Below are positions 23,091-35,600 of a stretch of DNA of 64,000 nt, piece by piece. The position numbers and the translations under genes were made by a program. Under the pieces are notes generated by a model, which saw only the letters and a program-made list of their open reading frames with translations, had not been told where the DNA came from and searched no databases. This DNA is from Crambe crambe (Eukaryota; Porifera; Demospongiae; Poecilosclerida; Crambeidae): the NCBI GenBank assembly GCA_963924555.1, contig OZ004594.1:5549563-5613562 (forward strand). The letters run 5' to 3'. Position 1 is the first letter of the stretch. The number at the start of each line of letters is the position of its first letter.

Positions 23091-26000
23091 GCAAAGGGGC
23101 AAATTCCCCCCTAATATTAATGAGCAATTATTGTACAATTAACAACTGACCATCAAATTGGTATTGTATGATGTTGTTGAAGATTTCCAGCAAGTAGAAA
23201 ATGAGATAATGATTTGTGGGCTTGGCAAAGAGAAACCATGGAGTAGAGAAAGACTCCATCAAATGAAGCATGCGCGCACAAGTCACCATAGACAAGGTCT
23301 TCAGATATGGAGAAACTGCATGGATCCATCATTGTTAAACATTTAAATTCACAATCAAAAACCTATAAGATCCAGACTTTTTCAAGGATCACTAGCAAAG
23401 TAAATTATAAGAATGTCCAACTTGAGCACATACCATTGACCATAACAGTGAGAAGACAGTCATAGAGCGGTTGGAGGCGAGGTAGACCACTTGTAATGAT
23501 TTTATGAAATACCTTCAGTGGATATGCATACACATAATATAAATCCACACACCAAGAGGTCACTAACTCCACACCAAGTTAAGAGAACACTAACTGCCCA
23601 CCAAGTTAAGTTAAGATCACTAACTGCACACCAAGTTAAGAGGTCACTAACTGAACACCAAGTCAAGAGGTCTGCACCCCTATGTGATATACATACCAGG
23701 AAAAGGAGGTCAGCATGAGTTCCATTGGATTTAGGGATGTCAGAAAATACAATTTTCTGTGTGAAAGGTTTGTTGAGCCTGACTCCAAAGTTCCGTTCAC
23801 CAGACAGTAAGAGGAGAATGAACACACCCACATGGAGCATGCCCACCAGAGCTGTGAGGGAGAAATAGCTACATAGATAACAGGCACTGAGGGAGACATA
23901 GCTACATAGGTAACAGGCACTGAGGACATGCAATTATCATAACAATGATATTCCAGCATCAATTAATTATAAGCTTGCTAAAGAGTTTTGTGGTTTTGAA
24001 AAAGAGGGCCCATCTGTGTCTCCAATGCACTGACCAATCCTATAACTATGCATGGACATGACAGTCACATGTTCAATTTGGAGGACTGTACCTGGATTTG
24101 TTCTTGTTTCCAAGAGTTGGTGTAGCAAAGGTACAACCAGGTCAAAGAGAGAAGAACTACGAAGCATGTGGACAAGAAACTTTTGATTCAGTTCAAAGAA
24201 CTTCCACAATACGATGTAGAGCTCTTGGGAGAAGTATATCTTCTTGATGGAGTGAGGGAGGTATGTATATCGTAAGGGGTTCATCAATAAAGTGGTCAGC
24301 CCCTTGCATATAAACTCCAAATCCTGTGAGCATGACAAAGCAGGTAATTATGACAATCACTAATAATACTATCATGTCTTTTTCAAGGGCAACCACAAGT
24401 AGAAAAATAATAAAACACCTTGTAAGATGCACATACATACATACATACATACATACATACATACATACATACATCATTCTGATGAAGCCTGGATACAAAA
24501 CTGCAGAACAGGTTTCCCATTCCTGGTTCCATCAGACTCGTGGGTCCTTTTCTTGGCACCCCTACTGTGGCCCCTTCAGGGGCTCCTCCCTCTCCTCCTC
24601 CAGGTACAGAAACCTGTGCCTGTTGTCTCTGCTGCACGCTGCGGGCAATATCTGCTGGAGGTGTGTAGTCCAACAGGATGAAAAGCAGCTGGATAGAAGC
24701 CTCCACCAAAGCACCACGAGGATCATCCACCATTGCATAGTAATACCTAATACACATACACACAAAAATCACTTTTGCAGTGGATTGACATGCGTTGTAT
24801 AAGATTGTTGAGTACGTGGGTTCTGCACTGAGGCCAACACTACAGTGCATGCAGATTAATGTACCCATAGACAGTATAGTACTCCTGTGGATATCAAACA
24901 ACCTGGACAATAACCACTACCTTTCTTGTTTTGATCCACAAATGCATCATTATATTGTCTGCAACTTCATTGTCAGTGGCTGGAGCTCTCATTACTTACC
25001 ACTTGGTAGATGAGCACACCTGGAGACTCTATCTGCTCTTCACTTCTTGGGATTTCATCAATTGATCTATCACTTCACACTAAATTTTTACAACCTTCTG
25101 CTACTTCAAAGCTCTCTTCATAACTGCTCTCATTATTGGAAAAACTGCCTACAAATCTGAATCCATTTAGCTAGCTGCATAAGAGAGCAGATCACTGCTG
25201 TTGTCTAAGACTGCAAGACAATTTCAGTACACACATATTCTCATGGTACACACAAGGCATGGATGGAAGGCACCAAAAATGATATATTCATATCCACAGG
25301 AGACTCAGGGTCAGAAAGAGTTCGGTGACTGAGAATTTCTATAATTATGTGTAGTTATGTTCATGATCACTGAGCAAACATGAGCATGTATGCTCGCCAT
25401 AGTGTGGGGCACTTGAATACTCACGGGACTCCATAGCCCACAGGGTCATAAGTGCAGATGACATTGACGAGAGAGGTGAGGAGAGGAAGAACATGTCTGT
25501 TTTCAGGAGAAGTAAAGTGGGAGAGCCATCGGTTTGTCCCAGTAAGTTCTATGGGAAATCTACATTCATGCATATCTCTCTATACTCCTGTTAACTCACC
25601 TGTTGGAGAGAGATAAAGTGCTTCGGAGAAGCATGTGATAAGCAGTTTCAAGATGGCTGTTCTATTATTGTCTATCTGTTTGGTGGTGCCAGGAGAGACT
25701 CTGCAACCTATACCCATCTCCCTATACAATCAATACATAATACCATCACACACATGCTTCCCTGTATAGCTAGGAATTTACAAGCAGATTTACCGCGTAA
25801 TTATTTTTTAAGGGGGTGTAGTAGCATCCCTTACCAACTCGAGGGAAGGGGAAGGGTCTGGGAACATTGGAATCAACTTATCACTTTGAAATTCTAGCAA
25901 TTCTATTTTTTTTCTCCAGATTATCATGTGCACAGTATAATTATAATTTGCACACAAAGTGAGTGTCAGTAACTAACTGCTGTGAAATAATTGGCTATCA

Positions 26001-27505
26001 GCTCATAGTAGTGCCTGCTATTCTGAATACCAGAGATGCTTCCTACTGGATTTGGCAAGAGTTCCTGTCTTCCTTAGTGTATGAGCTACTCTCCCAAGTG
26101 AGAGATGAATAATGGCACCACCCCATAGCTAATATAACATGTTTGGATAGGACACTGAAGATAAAGTTTTATGTGTTTATCATCATACGCACATCACTAA
26201 TTGTCCATCTAGGATTCTGATTGGTGGCAACCAAATCTTGATGCAAGACACAAGTCGTTAATGCTAATGTCCCCAGATCCTTTCCCTTCCCTTGGGTTGG
26301 TAAGGGTCACCATTACGCCAAGATCACCCACCAAGTTTAACTACACATACAATCAAATAGCCTACCATATATATTCACAACTATCCAGAGATGTCAAATC
26401 ATCAGGATTTTCCTACATTCCAGTATAGTGAAATAGTATAATATCATGTGACTACAGAGATTACTATAGTAATTATCACATGACTACAGAAACTACTACT
26501 ATGTGACTTACTGGACCAGCTTTAGTCTTAGGAATCACAGCAAAATCAGGACAGAATAGCAGATCCTGCAATAGGTGATTCAACACTTGAAATTTAGGAT
26601 ATGGATTATATCCACACACATGGGTATTGTATCAACACTATCTATGTAAGATGACGCACAGCAAGCGAGTTGAGAAGAACTTGTGCCAAAGCTTGAGGCT
26701 GCTCTCCATCTTGAGTCTGTACATACACAGAGAGAAAACTAAACAACAACATAAGTATCTCTCTCTCTCTCAAAGTATTGTATGAAGTATATACTAGCCT
26801 CAAGAAAGTTGGCAGGAGACCAGAAGAGCAACCGCCAGTCAGGAGCCTCAAACAAGAATGGAAGGAGTCGAATGAGGAGGCTCACACAATTCATCACTAC
26901 AATCAATATCCATTAAATCCTGGTAAAGGGTCATCAACTTCATGGTACTAACCAATTTTTTGTTCATTTTCTCCTGTACATGCAGTGGCAGCAGCAGAAG
27001 TTATCCTCTCCACAGTCTGCATCAATACCATACATGTGATAACTAATCACTAGTCTCACTCTTATGATCCCCTATTTCCAGCAGATCGTCATGACACACT
27101 TGACCTTCAGCTGGAAGAGTATAGATGAACTACCTATGTATCTAGACTACACATCTAGCTAAAGTAAAAGTAGCACTAGTACTTATGATCTGAAGAGTGT
27201 AAGGTGGTACGGTACCTTGAAACAAAGAGCAGTGAGATTGCCTGAGGCTTTGTCCCGAAGTGTTCTTATGTCCTGAAAGGTGATCATAGAAAAGTAATCC
27301 GGTACAGATATTGTGGGGTCAGACCAGAAACGATCCCAGAATGAAGCATCAAGAGTTGTCACAGACTATACAATATACACACAACAATTATTCATGGTGA
27401 TTGCTATGGATATTATACCTAGATTATAATTATACATACCTTGCTGCTATTGACCAAATCTAAAATTGCTGTCCTAAACTCCTGCTTGCTAGAAGAGCCT
27501 CCCAT
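20768..27505 (-). CDS. HID1: HID1 domain-containing protein, complete
   Basis: HID1 is a peripheral Golgi protein needed for dense-core vesicle formation and trans-Golgi sorting in animals. Exons, 5' to 3' on the minus strand: 27440-27505, 27216-27365, 26953-27016, 26799-26896, 26660-26716, 26512-26565, 26047-26072 (tentative), 25600-25721, 25425-25548, 24473-24746, 24092-24323, 23697-23851, 23434-23512, 23151-23315, 22697-22843, 21588-22246, 21359-21450, 21020-21178, 20768-20852. The sum is 2808 nt, or 935 residues plus stop. MGGSSSK at the N-terminus fits the known N-myristoylation. Family blocks include FWDRFWSDP, FEAPDWR, DLLFCPDF, LLITCFSEA, GERNFGVRLNKP, GTLVGLLPVPHPILIRKYQ and NFDPPIWYDT. 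Exon 16 adds a long Pro/Ser/Gln linker of PSSQEQ-type repeats that makes it longer than the human protein (about 788 residues). The intron after 26799 seems to use a GC donor. It is divergent from the RSL1D1-like gene. Confidence 0.93.
20932..21038 (-). repeat. 26-bp tandem repeat duplicating a HID1 splice donor
   Basis: The 26-base unit (it starts ATACACCACTCCCC and ends TTACCTAAC on the plus strand) occurs in full at 20932, 20973 and 20999, with a part copy after 21025. The 20999 copy contains the end of HID1 exon 18 and its donor GTAAGT; the other full copies carry the same donor deeper in the intron. Confidence 0.85.
23056..23087. repeat. G32 homopolymer in a HID1 intron
   Basis: Thirty-two G in a row on the plus strand lie between HID1 exons 14 and 15. 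Both flanking exons are intact, so no coding sequence seems lost here. Confidence 0.85.
23541..23680. repeat. Minisatellite in a HID1 intron
   Basis: A unit of about 30 bases with CACACCAAGTTAAGAGGTCA and CTAACTG repeats four to five times, giving a misleading open frame (HQVKRSLT repeats) on the plus strand. It lies between HID1 exons 12 and 13. Confidence 0.75.
24429..24474. repeat. (CATA)n microsatellite abutting a HID1 splice donor
   Basis: About eleven CATA units run directly up to the end of HID1 exon 10. The donor GTATGT (minus strand, 24472-24467) is itself made of the repeat, and every further unit offers the same hexamer. Confidence 0.85.
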
Positions 27506-27656
27506 GATCAGTACGGTAGAAACACTTGGTAACCGGCTACAACATTTGATACCTAGGTACCTATAAAGATCTCTTCTTTATTAATTAATTTTAATTATAC
27601 GACCGCGCCAGATAAGAAAAATTGAAACGGTTTGACCCTACCCACGTGGCAGCGCA
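27506..27656. promoter_or_regulatory. Divergent promoter of HID1 and the RSL1D1-like gene, with E-box
   Basis: Only 151 bases separate the two start codons, which face away from each other. CACGTG (27643-27648) is nine bases before the RSL1D1-like ATG. I see no TATA box close to either gene. The E-box is the classical site for Myc/Max-type bHLH proteins, known to act on ribosome-biogenesis genes; binding here is inferred. Confidence 0.6.
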
Positions 27657-29397
27657 ATGGATGAAGCTTTGGTAGGTTGAGTGAGAGAATTATTACAGTT
27701 TATAGAATAAGTATATTTTCAGGTCAAGAAGGCTGTAGATGCCCTGCAGGCCTACCACGCCACATTGAAGGGCAAGAAGAAGTCGCAGCTGATAGAAGAT
27801 GATCCTATTATCTCACTCATCATAGGACTGAAGAAAATCCCTCAGAGAACTATTCGACCACATCGCATGTGAGATACTGAAATGAGGCATATAATAATAC
27901 ATCTTTTTCTGTAAAGGTTGATGGAATTATATAAAACTATTAAGGGTGCACGATAAGTATTACATGTCACCAGACCCTTTCCTTCCCTTGTGGTTGGTAA
28001 ATGGTCAGCTACACGAGACTAGTATTGGACTTATCATAATGTACCTCACTTTGCTCAGAATAATCACTTGGAAATTATTTCCTAATTGTTTCTTGCTTTT
28101 TGATATCTACTGCAGTCCATTGGCTCACACTCTCTATCCTGTGGAGAGTACAGAAATGTGTCTCATCACTAAAAGTGAGAAGTCAGATGTCAAAGAACTA
28201 TTAGAAGAAAAGAAAGTTTGTGGAGTTACAAAGGTACTGCATTTACCATTTATTTTATTATTGTGGGATTGTTAGTCTTTGAACACATCTCTTCCCGAAT
28301 AATCCCTTCCTAGTCCTATATCTTGTTCCTAATATCTTCGTAGAAGCACAGCTATCCGTATTGAGTTCTTAATATTATATTTTATAGGTTATTCCCATTG
28401 CCAAGCTTAAAACAAACTACAAATCGTATGAACTGAAGCGTAGACTCTCTAGCAGTTATGACGTGTTTTTGACAGATAAGAGACTTTACCACATTCTTCC
28501 TCGACTCTTAGGAAAGAAGTTCTTTGAGAAGAAGAAGTGGGTGCAAATGTCAGCTGGTCATTGGCTTTCATTTATTTTTTTTCTACAGATTCCCTTTCCC
28601 TGTAGACATGCGGAAGAAAGATCTTGCCCTGGAGATAAGTAGAGCTAGGGATGCAACTTACTTACACTTGGGCCTGGGATCTTGTTGGTGAGCAGTAAAC
28701 TACTTTCACATTGCCAAAATGGTTTGGTGGCTCTTTACAAAGGGTCAGCCACACAAGATGGCTAAGGTCTTGTATCTAATTTTGTATATTGGCCCTAAAG
28801 CTTCTGAAATACAATAATGGACACACTTGGACCCAGCCTTTGTCCTTCATAGAGAGGTTGTCCTAAAAGATTCTTTGTTGAGAAGTTCGTCCTCTTTTCA
28901 GAAGTGTCCTTTATTGTAATTACTATCAAACTCTTTTCTGTAAATAGTTCCGTCCCAATAGGCCGTGTTGGTTTTCCCAGTAAGGACTTGGTTGAAAACA
29001 TTTGTGGAGGGATGAAGACAGTGGCTAGCCGGATTCCTCGTGGTTGGAGTAGCATCCAATCTGTTCATATCAAATCCACTGATTCCATAGCCTTACCTGT
29101 ATTCACTTCACTCCCTCCTGGACCCACAGCACTCCCAGGGTTAGGAGAAGGACCACCTGAAAAGATAATGAAATTCAGTGAGGTATGAAAAGAAGATGTA
29201 CACACCAGGAAATTATGATTAATTGCTCGCTGTAGGAAAGCCCTGCTACCATGGAACTTGACCAGAAAAGGTGTGACTCAACTCACGAGAGCATACCCAG
29301 TTGTAAATTGACTGCTAAGAAGATACGTGGAAGTACTGTAATAAGCTCCAAGTATGAAAAAGCTCTTCGAGCAAGATGCCATAGAACTCTTAGTTAG
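27657..29397 (+). CDS. RSL1D1: Ribosomal L1 domain-containing protein (RSL1D1/Cic1-like)
   Basis: Exons: 27657-27671, 27723-27868, 28116-28233, 28388-28536, 28589-28687, 28948-29182, 29236-29397; total 924 nt, 307 residues. The protein has the L1-fold family signature: VKKAVDALQAY at the start, IPQRTIRPHRIPLAHTLYP, ICLITK-like strand (EMCLITKSEKSD), KLKTNYKSYELKRRLSSSYDVFLTD, then RLLGKKFFEKKKFPFPV and IGRVGFPSKDLVENI. In human and yeast the relatives (RSL1D1; Cic1 and Utp30) are nucleolar and take part in ribosomal subunit assembly. Compared with human RSL1D1 (490 residues) the long Lys-rich C-terminal tail is mostly missing; the last exon is only a short basic stretch. Exon 1 has just five codons. 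The start is the only ATG in frame after the divergent promoter. Confidence 0.88.
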
Positions 29398-29548
29398 CAC
29401 TGTAAAAATATTTCATAAAAATTGTCTAAAAGCATGCGCACTCTAGTATTTGCCGCTCTCAGGATGTCATCCCTTTAATGACATTTGTTGCATGTATACT
29501 ATATTCAGTCATTGAGCTAGCGCGCGCGACTCGACATACAGGCTAGTC

Positions 29549-29582
29549 GATCCTTTACCTTCTCGAGGTTGGTAAAAGGTCG
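29549..29582. repeat. Hairpin of the CCTTTACC/GGTAAAGG family
   Basis: GATCCTTTACC and GGTAAAAGGTCG arms surround a TTCTCGAGGTT centre. It sits in the 228-base gap between the RSL1D1-like stop and the INTS1 start, and is related to 4753-4776. Confidence 0.6.
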
Positions 29583-29625
29583 ATTGGACTAACAATACAT
29601 ACCAAATGGTGCCCAATTACCAGTC

Positions 29626-32600
29626 ATGAGTGGAGTTAAGAGGAGTGGAGCCTCGGGAGGGAGGAAAGGTTTGTGTAGATGGACAAAGATAACTGGTATT
29701 CAACTATATATTTTTATTAGTGCACCATGCTGGTGGTGACTTGATTGCTCTTGGTTCTAAAGCCACATCCAAGACTTCACTGCGTCATCCAGGTTCAGAA
29801 AGTGATGACTTATCCAAGCCCTCAAAGTCATCAAGCACATTAGTAGCTGGTGGAAACCCAGCCAAAAAGTTCAAACCTGCTGCTTCAGGTGAAAATACTG
29901 GAGGCCTTTTTTCTGATCCTATTCGGGTTTCTCAAGTGGGCCCACAATCAGGATCTTCTGGGAAACAGACCACATCTACCAGAGGTCATGGGCCTTCTCC
30001 CCAGCCCGGTACAGGGTCATCACAACAACCAATCATTGAAGGTAACTATAGAACAGGATTTATGGTACATGCATCTGAAAAATAGTCACAGTTTAGTGGC
30101 CATTAAATAGCATAAATGTGTTTTAAATTACCATGAGGTTATGAATTTTCACAGGGTTGGATAATTAATAATGTACTGGGTATATTGGTCTGTGAAACAT
30201 GAAACTACATGAAGATGATGTTAGTTTGCACTGTCTGATTTGATCATTTTGTCATGCCACCCCAAAGGAAGACAAGACATTTTCTTCAGGAGGAGTAGCA
30301 TTGCATACCACAACATCTACTCTAAGAATAGTCACTCACTTCAGGGTTCTGTGTTATGTTTGCTTTGCCATCCTGCAAAGGTTAAAGTACAAAATTTTGA
30401 ACCCTCATACCCTTATGATGATAATTAAACTTATGTACTTGGTGTAACCCAGCATTTACATATATCATTTACACACACAAACATATTTATGTGGTCATGC
30501 CTTTACGAGATGGTATCTTGTATATTTTCTAGTTCGACCTGCTGAGCTAGTGTCAGCTATTAAAAATGCCAAGTCAGCTGAAAATGGAACAAAGATCCTT
30601 GGAGGTGCTTTAAGGCAGCTGAAGCTCTCAAGGGCCAAGCCAGACATGACACTGAACTCAGCTCTAGTGACTCTTGTCCGTGAATATCCTGATATGTTCT
30701 CCAGTGTGGCAGTCATTGAAGGATTGGTACAGATCTTGAAAAGAGAACCTTCCATAATGTTTAAGGTGAAGAGCAACCCCTCGGTGTATGTGCTGGCAGC
30801 TCAATTGCTGTTAGTTGCACTAAAGGATTCTTATGACTGGCCCGAGATTGTGGCAAAGGTGAGTGAGTATGCCATAGATGATTACATCAAAAATTTGGAC
30901 AAAGCTAACTACTATAACCCTCCCCCCAAAAATAAATATTAATAAATCATATGCAAGTCAAGTGTAAGTATCCATTTGGGCCAGTAAGAGTTACCCTAAT
31001 TGTATTGGGACATGAGGTGTGATAAAAAGTGGTGAGGCTATGAAACAGGCACAATTTGCTATTTTCTACACTTTTTACTGTACAAAATTATTTTAAAAAT
31101 TAAAAAATTATGCGTAAATATTTTGAAATTAGGTAGTAGATGAACCCTAAGACTTTATATAATTACTGACCCCCTGTAATAGGTCTATGTGGAGGATGCC
31201 CTGGGAGATCGTATTTGGGTGGACCTTGGATCATGCAAAGAGTTTGTTGCAAACATTTGCACTCTGTTCAATACTAAGGCATTCGTTGCTGGACAGACAG
31301 GTTCTGCCAGTTCTGGCAGTGGTGTGACCGGATCAGGTTCAGTGGCAGGGAAGGGTGGTGAAGTTGTAAGGTCTGTTAGTGGTGAGACTGGTGAAGATGG
31401 AGAAGGGAGCACTGATGTCAGTAACTTGGTATCACTCAGTGGAATAGAGACAGCACCAAGGTACATAACATCATACGCTATCTTATTAACATTCAAGGGT
31501 ATCAAGTAAGTAGTTCACACATATTATATACTTATTTGTATGCAGGTTCTCTCCTTCTGTACGTAAAGCTCTCAAGACCAATATCTTGCAGGTGGTGAAT
31601 GAACAGTTTGGTCGTCATAGTATCCCAGCTGACAATGTGTCTAGAAACTTGCTGAAATTTCTTACAACATCCATGGGTTTTCCCGAACTAAGACTCGTTG
31701 TTGCACAAAAGATAGACTCTTGGATACAGAATCCTAAGGTATGTATGTATGCACAGGTCTATTCTTCTTGGAGGACGTGTATGTGGGTATGTATGTATAT
31801 ATATTTTTTTCTCGCTGTGATACAGTCCCCTAGCTGTACTTTCTTATGTATATTCATGAGAATATAATGCCATAGACCCAGCCCACTTTGTTTGAAGTTT
31901 CTATATCCAAACAGGGTGGCCCACCCTGCCTTTGGACTGGGGGGAAACACTGGTGATGACCAACTTGCATAAAACATCGATAGAGAGCTATCGAGAAAAG
32001 AAACTATAATGTTATTGTGGTGGTTATAGACAAGATGACCTTACCTCCCTCCATAATATTCAGCAGCAATGGCTGCATTGTCTGCAAAGCATTTATCTTT
32101 TTTTCCTCTCCCAAAGCTTGGTAAGCTATGCCAGGAACTTCTGATGACAGTAGCTGTCAACTGTCACGCACACAGTCCTGAGGATATCAAGGTCATTGAG
32201 ACCCTCATCAACATTCGACTAAAAACAAAGCTCTTTTCTAGTCAATTTGTGGCCTGCATCAAGTGAGTCAACACTCCCTGTGCTGCATGTAGTGCTCTAT
32301 GAAAGAAATAATTTATCAGACCAAGCCTTTTACATACAAATTGTAAATTGGGTTAGTGTTCAACAAACTAAATTGATCCGCATGAAAATTAATTACCCTG
32401 TACATAATAGTGTAAAATTAATTACCCTGTACATAATAGTGTAAAATTAATTACCCTGTACATAATAGTGTAAAATTAATTACCCTGTACATAATAGTGT
32501 AAAATCCAATAAATTATTATAAGTAAGCTGCAACAACAAACAAAAATAAATTGTGAACACAGCTACTTGATTTACGGTATGTTTATTTCGATATACGTGC

Positions 32601-35600
32601 ATAAAGAGCAGTATCTGACCCATGACCAACTTTTCGTGTGTTCTGCTAAATGCATAACTACGGGGATTAAATGCATAATCATGGGGATTAATTAATGTTA
32701 TAGGGAATTGATAGGAAGTCATCCTGCCAACTTTGGCACTGTCATGAGGGGTGTGGTCAATAATGAGTTGGTTCATTGGCGAAGTCCAAGCAACATGGCT
32801 CTCATCTCCATGATGATCCACTCTTGGCCTGAAGAAGCTGCCAAGGTATGGCAAGTACTTGTTAAAGTGATTTATAATTTGAAATGCATGGCGAGAGAGA
32901 CAAAAGCCTTTAAGAGTACAAAAATTGTATGTAGTCAAGGTTAGTCATATCCACACACTTGCATGTGGAAAATTTTTGGCCTGACCATACCCACTTTTGC
33001 CTAACACGCTTACTCATTACCTGCACACCTATCAATATGTGTGCAGAGGAAGCTATACCAGCTCTAAAGGTGTACCTATCTATGCCTATAAATGAGCTGG
33101 TACCTATTCCCAGAAATTCTTTGATCCATTCCTTGTCAAGAAATGGCTCTTAGCTTTGGGAGGCTCAGCCATGCTTAGCTAACTAAGCATTGTATAGAAG
33201 AGTAGAAAGGCTTGTTGTATAGCTAGTAACTATGTCAATTTCCTAAAATCCCAGGGGGAACCATTGCCGGGAGCAAATGACCCTACCCCCCGAAAGAAAC
33301 CCTGGTAATGTGTCTAGCTCATGATTGTATGTAATTATTTCAGTTGCTAGGATGTATTTTCCAAGAGTTTCTGACACGTAAGGACGATTATTTGCGTTCA
33401 TTGAGAGGATTTTTGAGAGAAGTGGTCCGAGTGATAAGGAATGAGTTTAATTTTACAACTTTTGTGCGTTCACTGATGCAAGACAGAACAGAACCTGAAT
33501 TCAGTCAGCTTGAGCCTCCTCATAAGGTACATATGACCTACATAGGATGTATTTAATTAAAACAAACATCATTACAGAGTGCATTAGTACTTGTACCTTA
33601 TGTGCAAACTTATATCTCTGTTAGGAAAGAATGGTTCATGGATTGGCTGACTTGATATGCTGTGCTAGCATGCTTACTGCCAACATGCTGATCAGAGAGG
33701 CTTACAATGGCTACAACAAAGGAGAAAAAGCAATGGTATCTCAGTTGCAAGACTTCTTCTCCACTTTAGGGTTGATTCAGAGAGATGCTGTCTGGTGGAT
33801 CCATACTGTGGTGGCATCCATGTTTCGCCCTCAGCCAGTAGAGTACAAAGCTTGTCTCCGCAAGGTTCTTTTTTTGGAAGGGACTGAGGCCTATACTAGC
33901 AAGGATAACTGGCCTCCAGAAGCTGACAGAAGGTTAGTTTTTGTTGTCGTTATAGTTGTAGTTCTTGTTGTTGTTTTTTTGTTGTTGTTTTTGTTTTTAT
34001 TTGTTCTGGCTGAGAGTCGTTCTTATATGTACATGCCATAGTTGGGGAGTAATACATATGTAACTGGCATGCACAGACCAACATACGGTATAAGTAGCTG
34101 CAAACTATACCCACCTCATAATATGGTATTTATTATCACATGTGCAATGCATGTATATTGCAGTTTGATCCACAAGATGATGGGGGAAGCTTGTCTGAAG
34201 GAGGATACTCTGATGCGTGTGCTGGTGATAGGACTCACCAGAGAACTTCCTCTATCTCCAGCTGATGCCATGGATATCGCTGATGTCCTGGTAGCACGTG
34301 CAGCTAATGCACACACTGATGGTGCGTACGTACCTTTAGTACTACTAGATACCTAATGGAATTATGATGGGAGTTCACTCAAGTTTGATATAAAATGGAG
34401 CATGATTCCAGTACTGTGCTGGGTGTTAACTACGTACTAGAGGTTAGCTGGTGAATTCTAAGGCTGAAAGTCATCCTTCTGTATTGTGCAACCTGATGAG
34501 TATTCAAGTACATGAATAGTCTATTAATGCTACCATAATCATTGTTCTAATCCCAGATATTCTGAGACTGCCCTCCATTGAAAGGAAGGAGTTGTTCAAT
34601 GCAATATTTGACATCACAGTCTATCGCCCTCCTGCTAACATTCAGCTTCCAGAAGGCTATCACCCGCCATCCCTTGCTATCTCTAAGCTCTATTGGAAAG
34701 GATGGCTGCTGCTTCTGGTTTTATCTACTTTCAACCCAAAGACTATTGGGGCAATTGGATGGAGTGAGTACCCTATGCTACGAGGCATGATGGAGATGGT
34801 CATGACCAACAGCTACAGCTTCCCCATGTCAATGAATCTTGAAGTGAGTGAAGATGGAATGGCTGAAAGTAAGGAGAGTGCATCCATGAAAGAGATGCAG
34901 CTGGCAAGGTCAGAGAAAGAGGCTATCTTGGAGTACGAGAATCATCTTGCATCTTCATCTGGTCAAAAAGTCACCGAGTCTTCAAGTTACCTTTTGAATC
35001 AAGTCACCATGCTGAATCCCAAGTTAGTTTGATCTTCTAATCAGTGTTAGGAGGCTACCATCTGTTTGGGTCTCCAGCTCAGTATCTCTTGTTAGCTTGA
35101 GCAAAGCGAGCCCCCCCCCCCCTTGAGATATAATTATAATACGTATGTCACATTCAATGCACATGTGCATATTTGCACGTCATTACAATGAGAGCATGCA
35201 CATTTTTTCTAGTAGTAGTAGCTCAATGTATATGCATATATAAAGTAATCACCCCAAAAAAAAAATTTTTTTTAATAATAATAATAATAATAATAGACAC
35301 AGGCAATTGTATTGGTGCAAATGTGATCATGCCAATATAATATTTATTATTGACATGAAAGTATAATCATCTTCTTTATTTTATTTTTTATTTTTATTTT
35401 AAACCTTTTAGAGGGCCAGCCCGTAAGTTGCCATCTTCAGTGACTGAGCTTATCAAGACTGTGAGTCGTACACTGAAGTTAGGGCAGCTGCTGTGTCGGT
35501 GTCGTTCCCCTGATTTTCTCCTGAAGATCATCAAGAAACAAGGCACTTTGGAGTCCATGAAGTGGTTGACAGATCTGGTGGAGAGTAGCCATAGTTCCAT

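Noticed and set aside
23502-23962. Minus-strand frames extending the HID1 exon with Cys/Leu repeats
   Set aside because: Only 23697-23851 aligns with the family. The rest is intron and minisatellite read-through.
24326-24802. Plus-strand frame of 158 codons over the CATA repeat
   Set aside because: It is antisense to HID1 exon 10 and contains a HTYI repeat made by the microsatellite.
32480-32938. Minus-strand frame of 152 codons
   Set aside because: It is antisense to INTS1 exon 7 and an adjoining tandem repeat.
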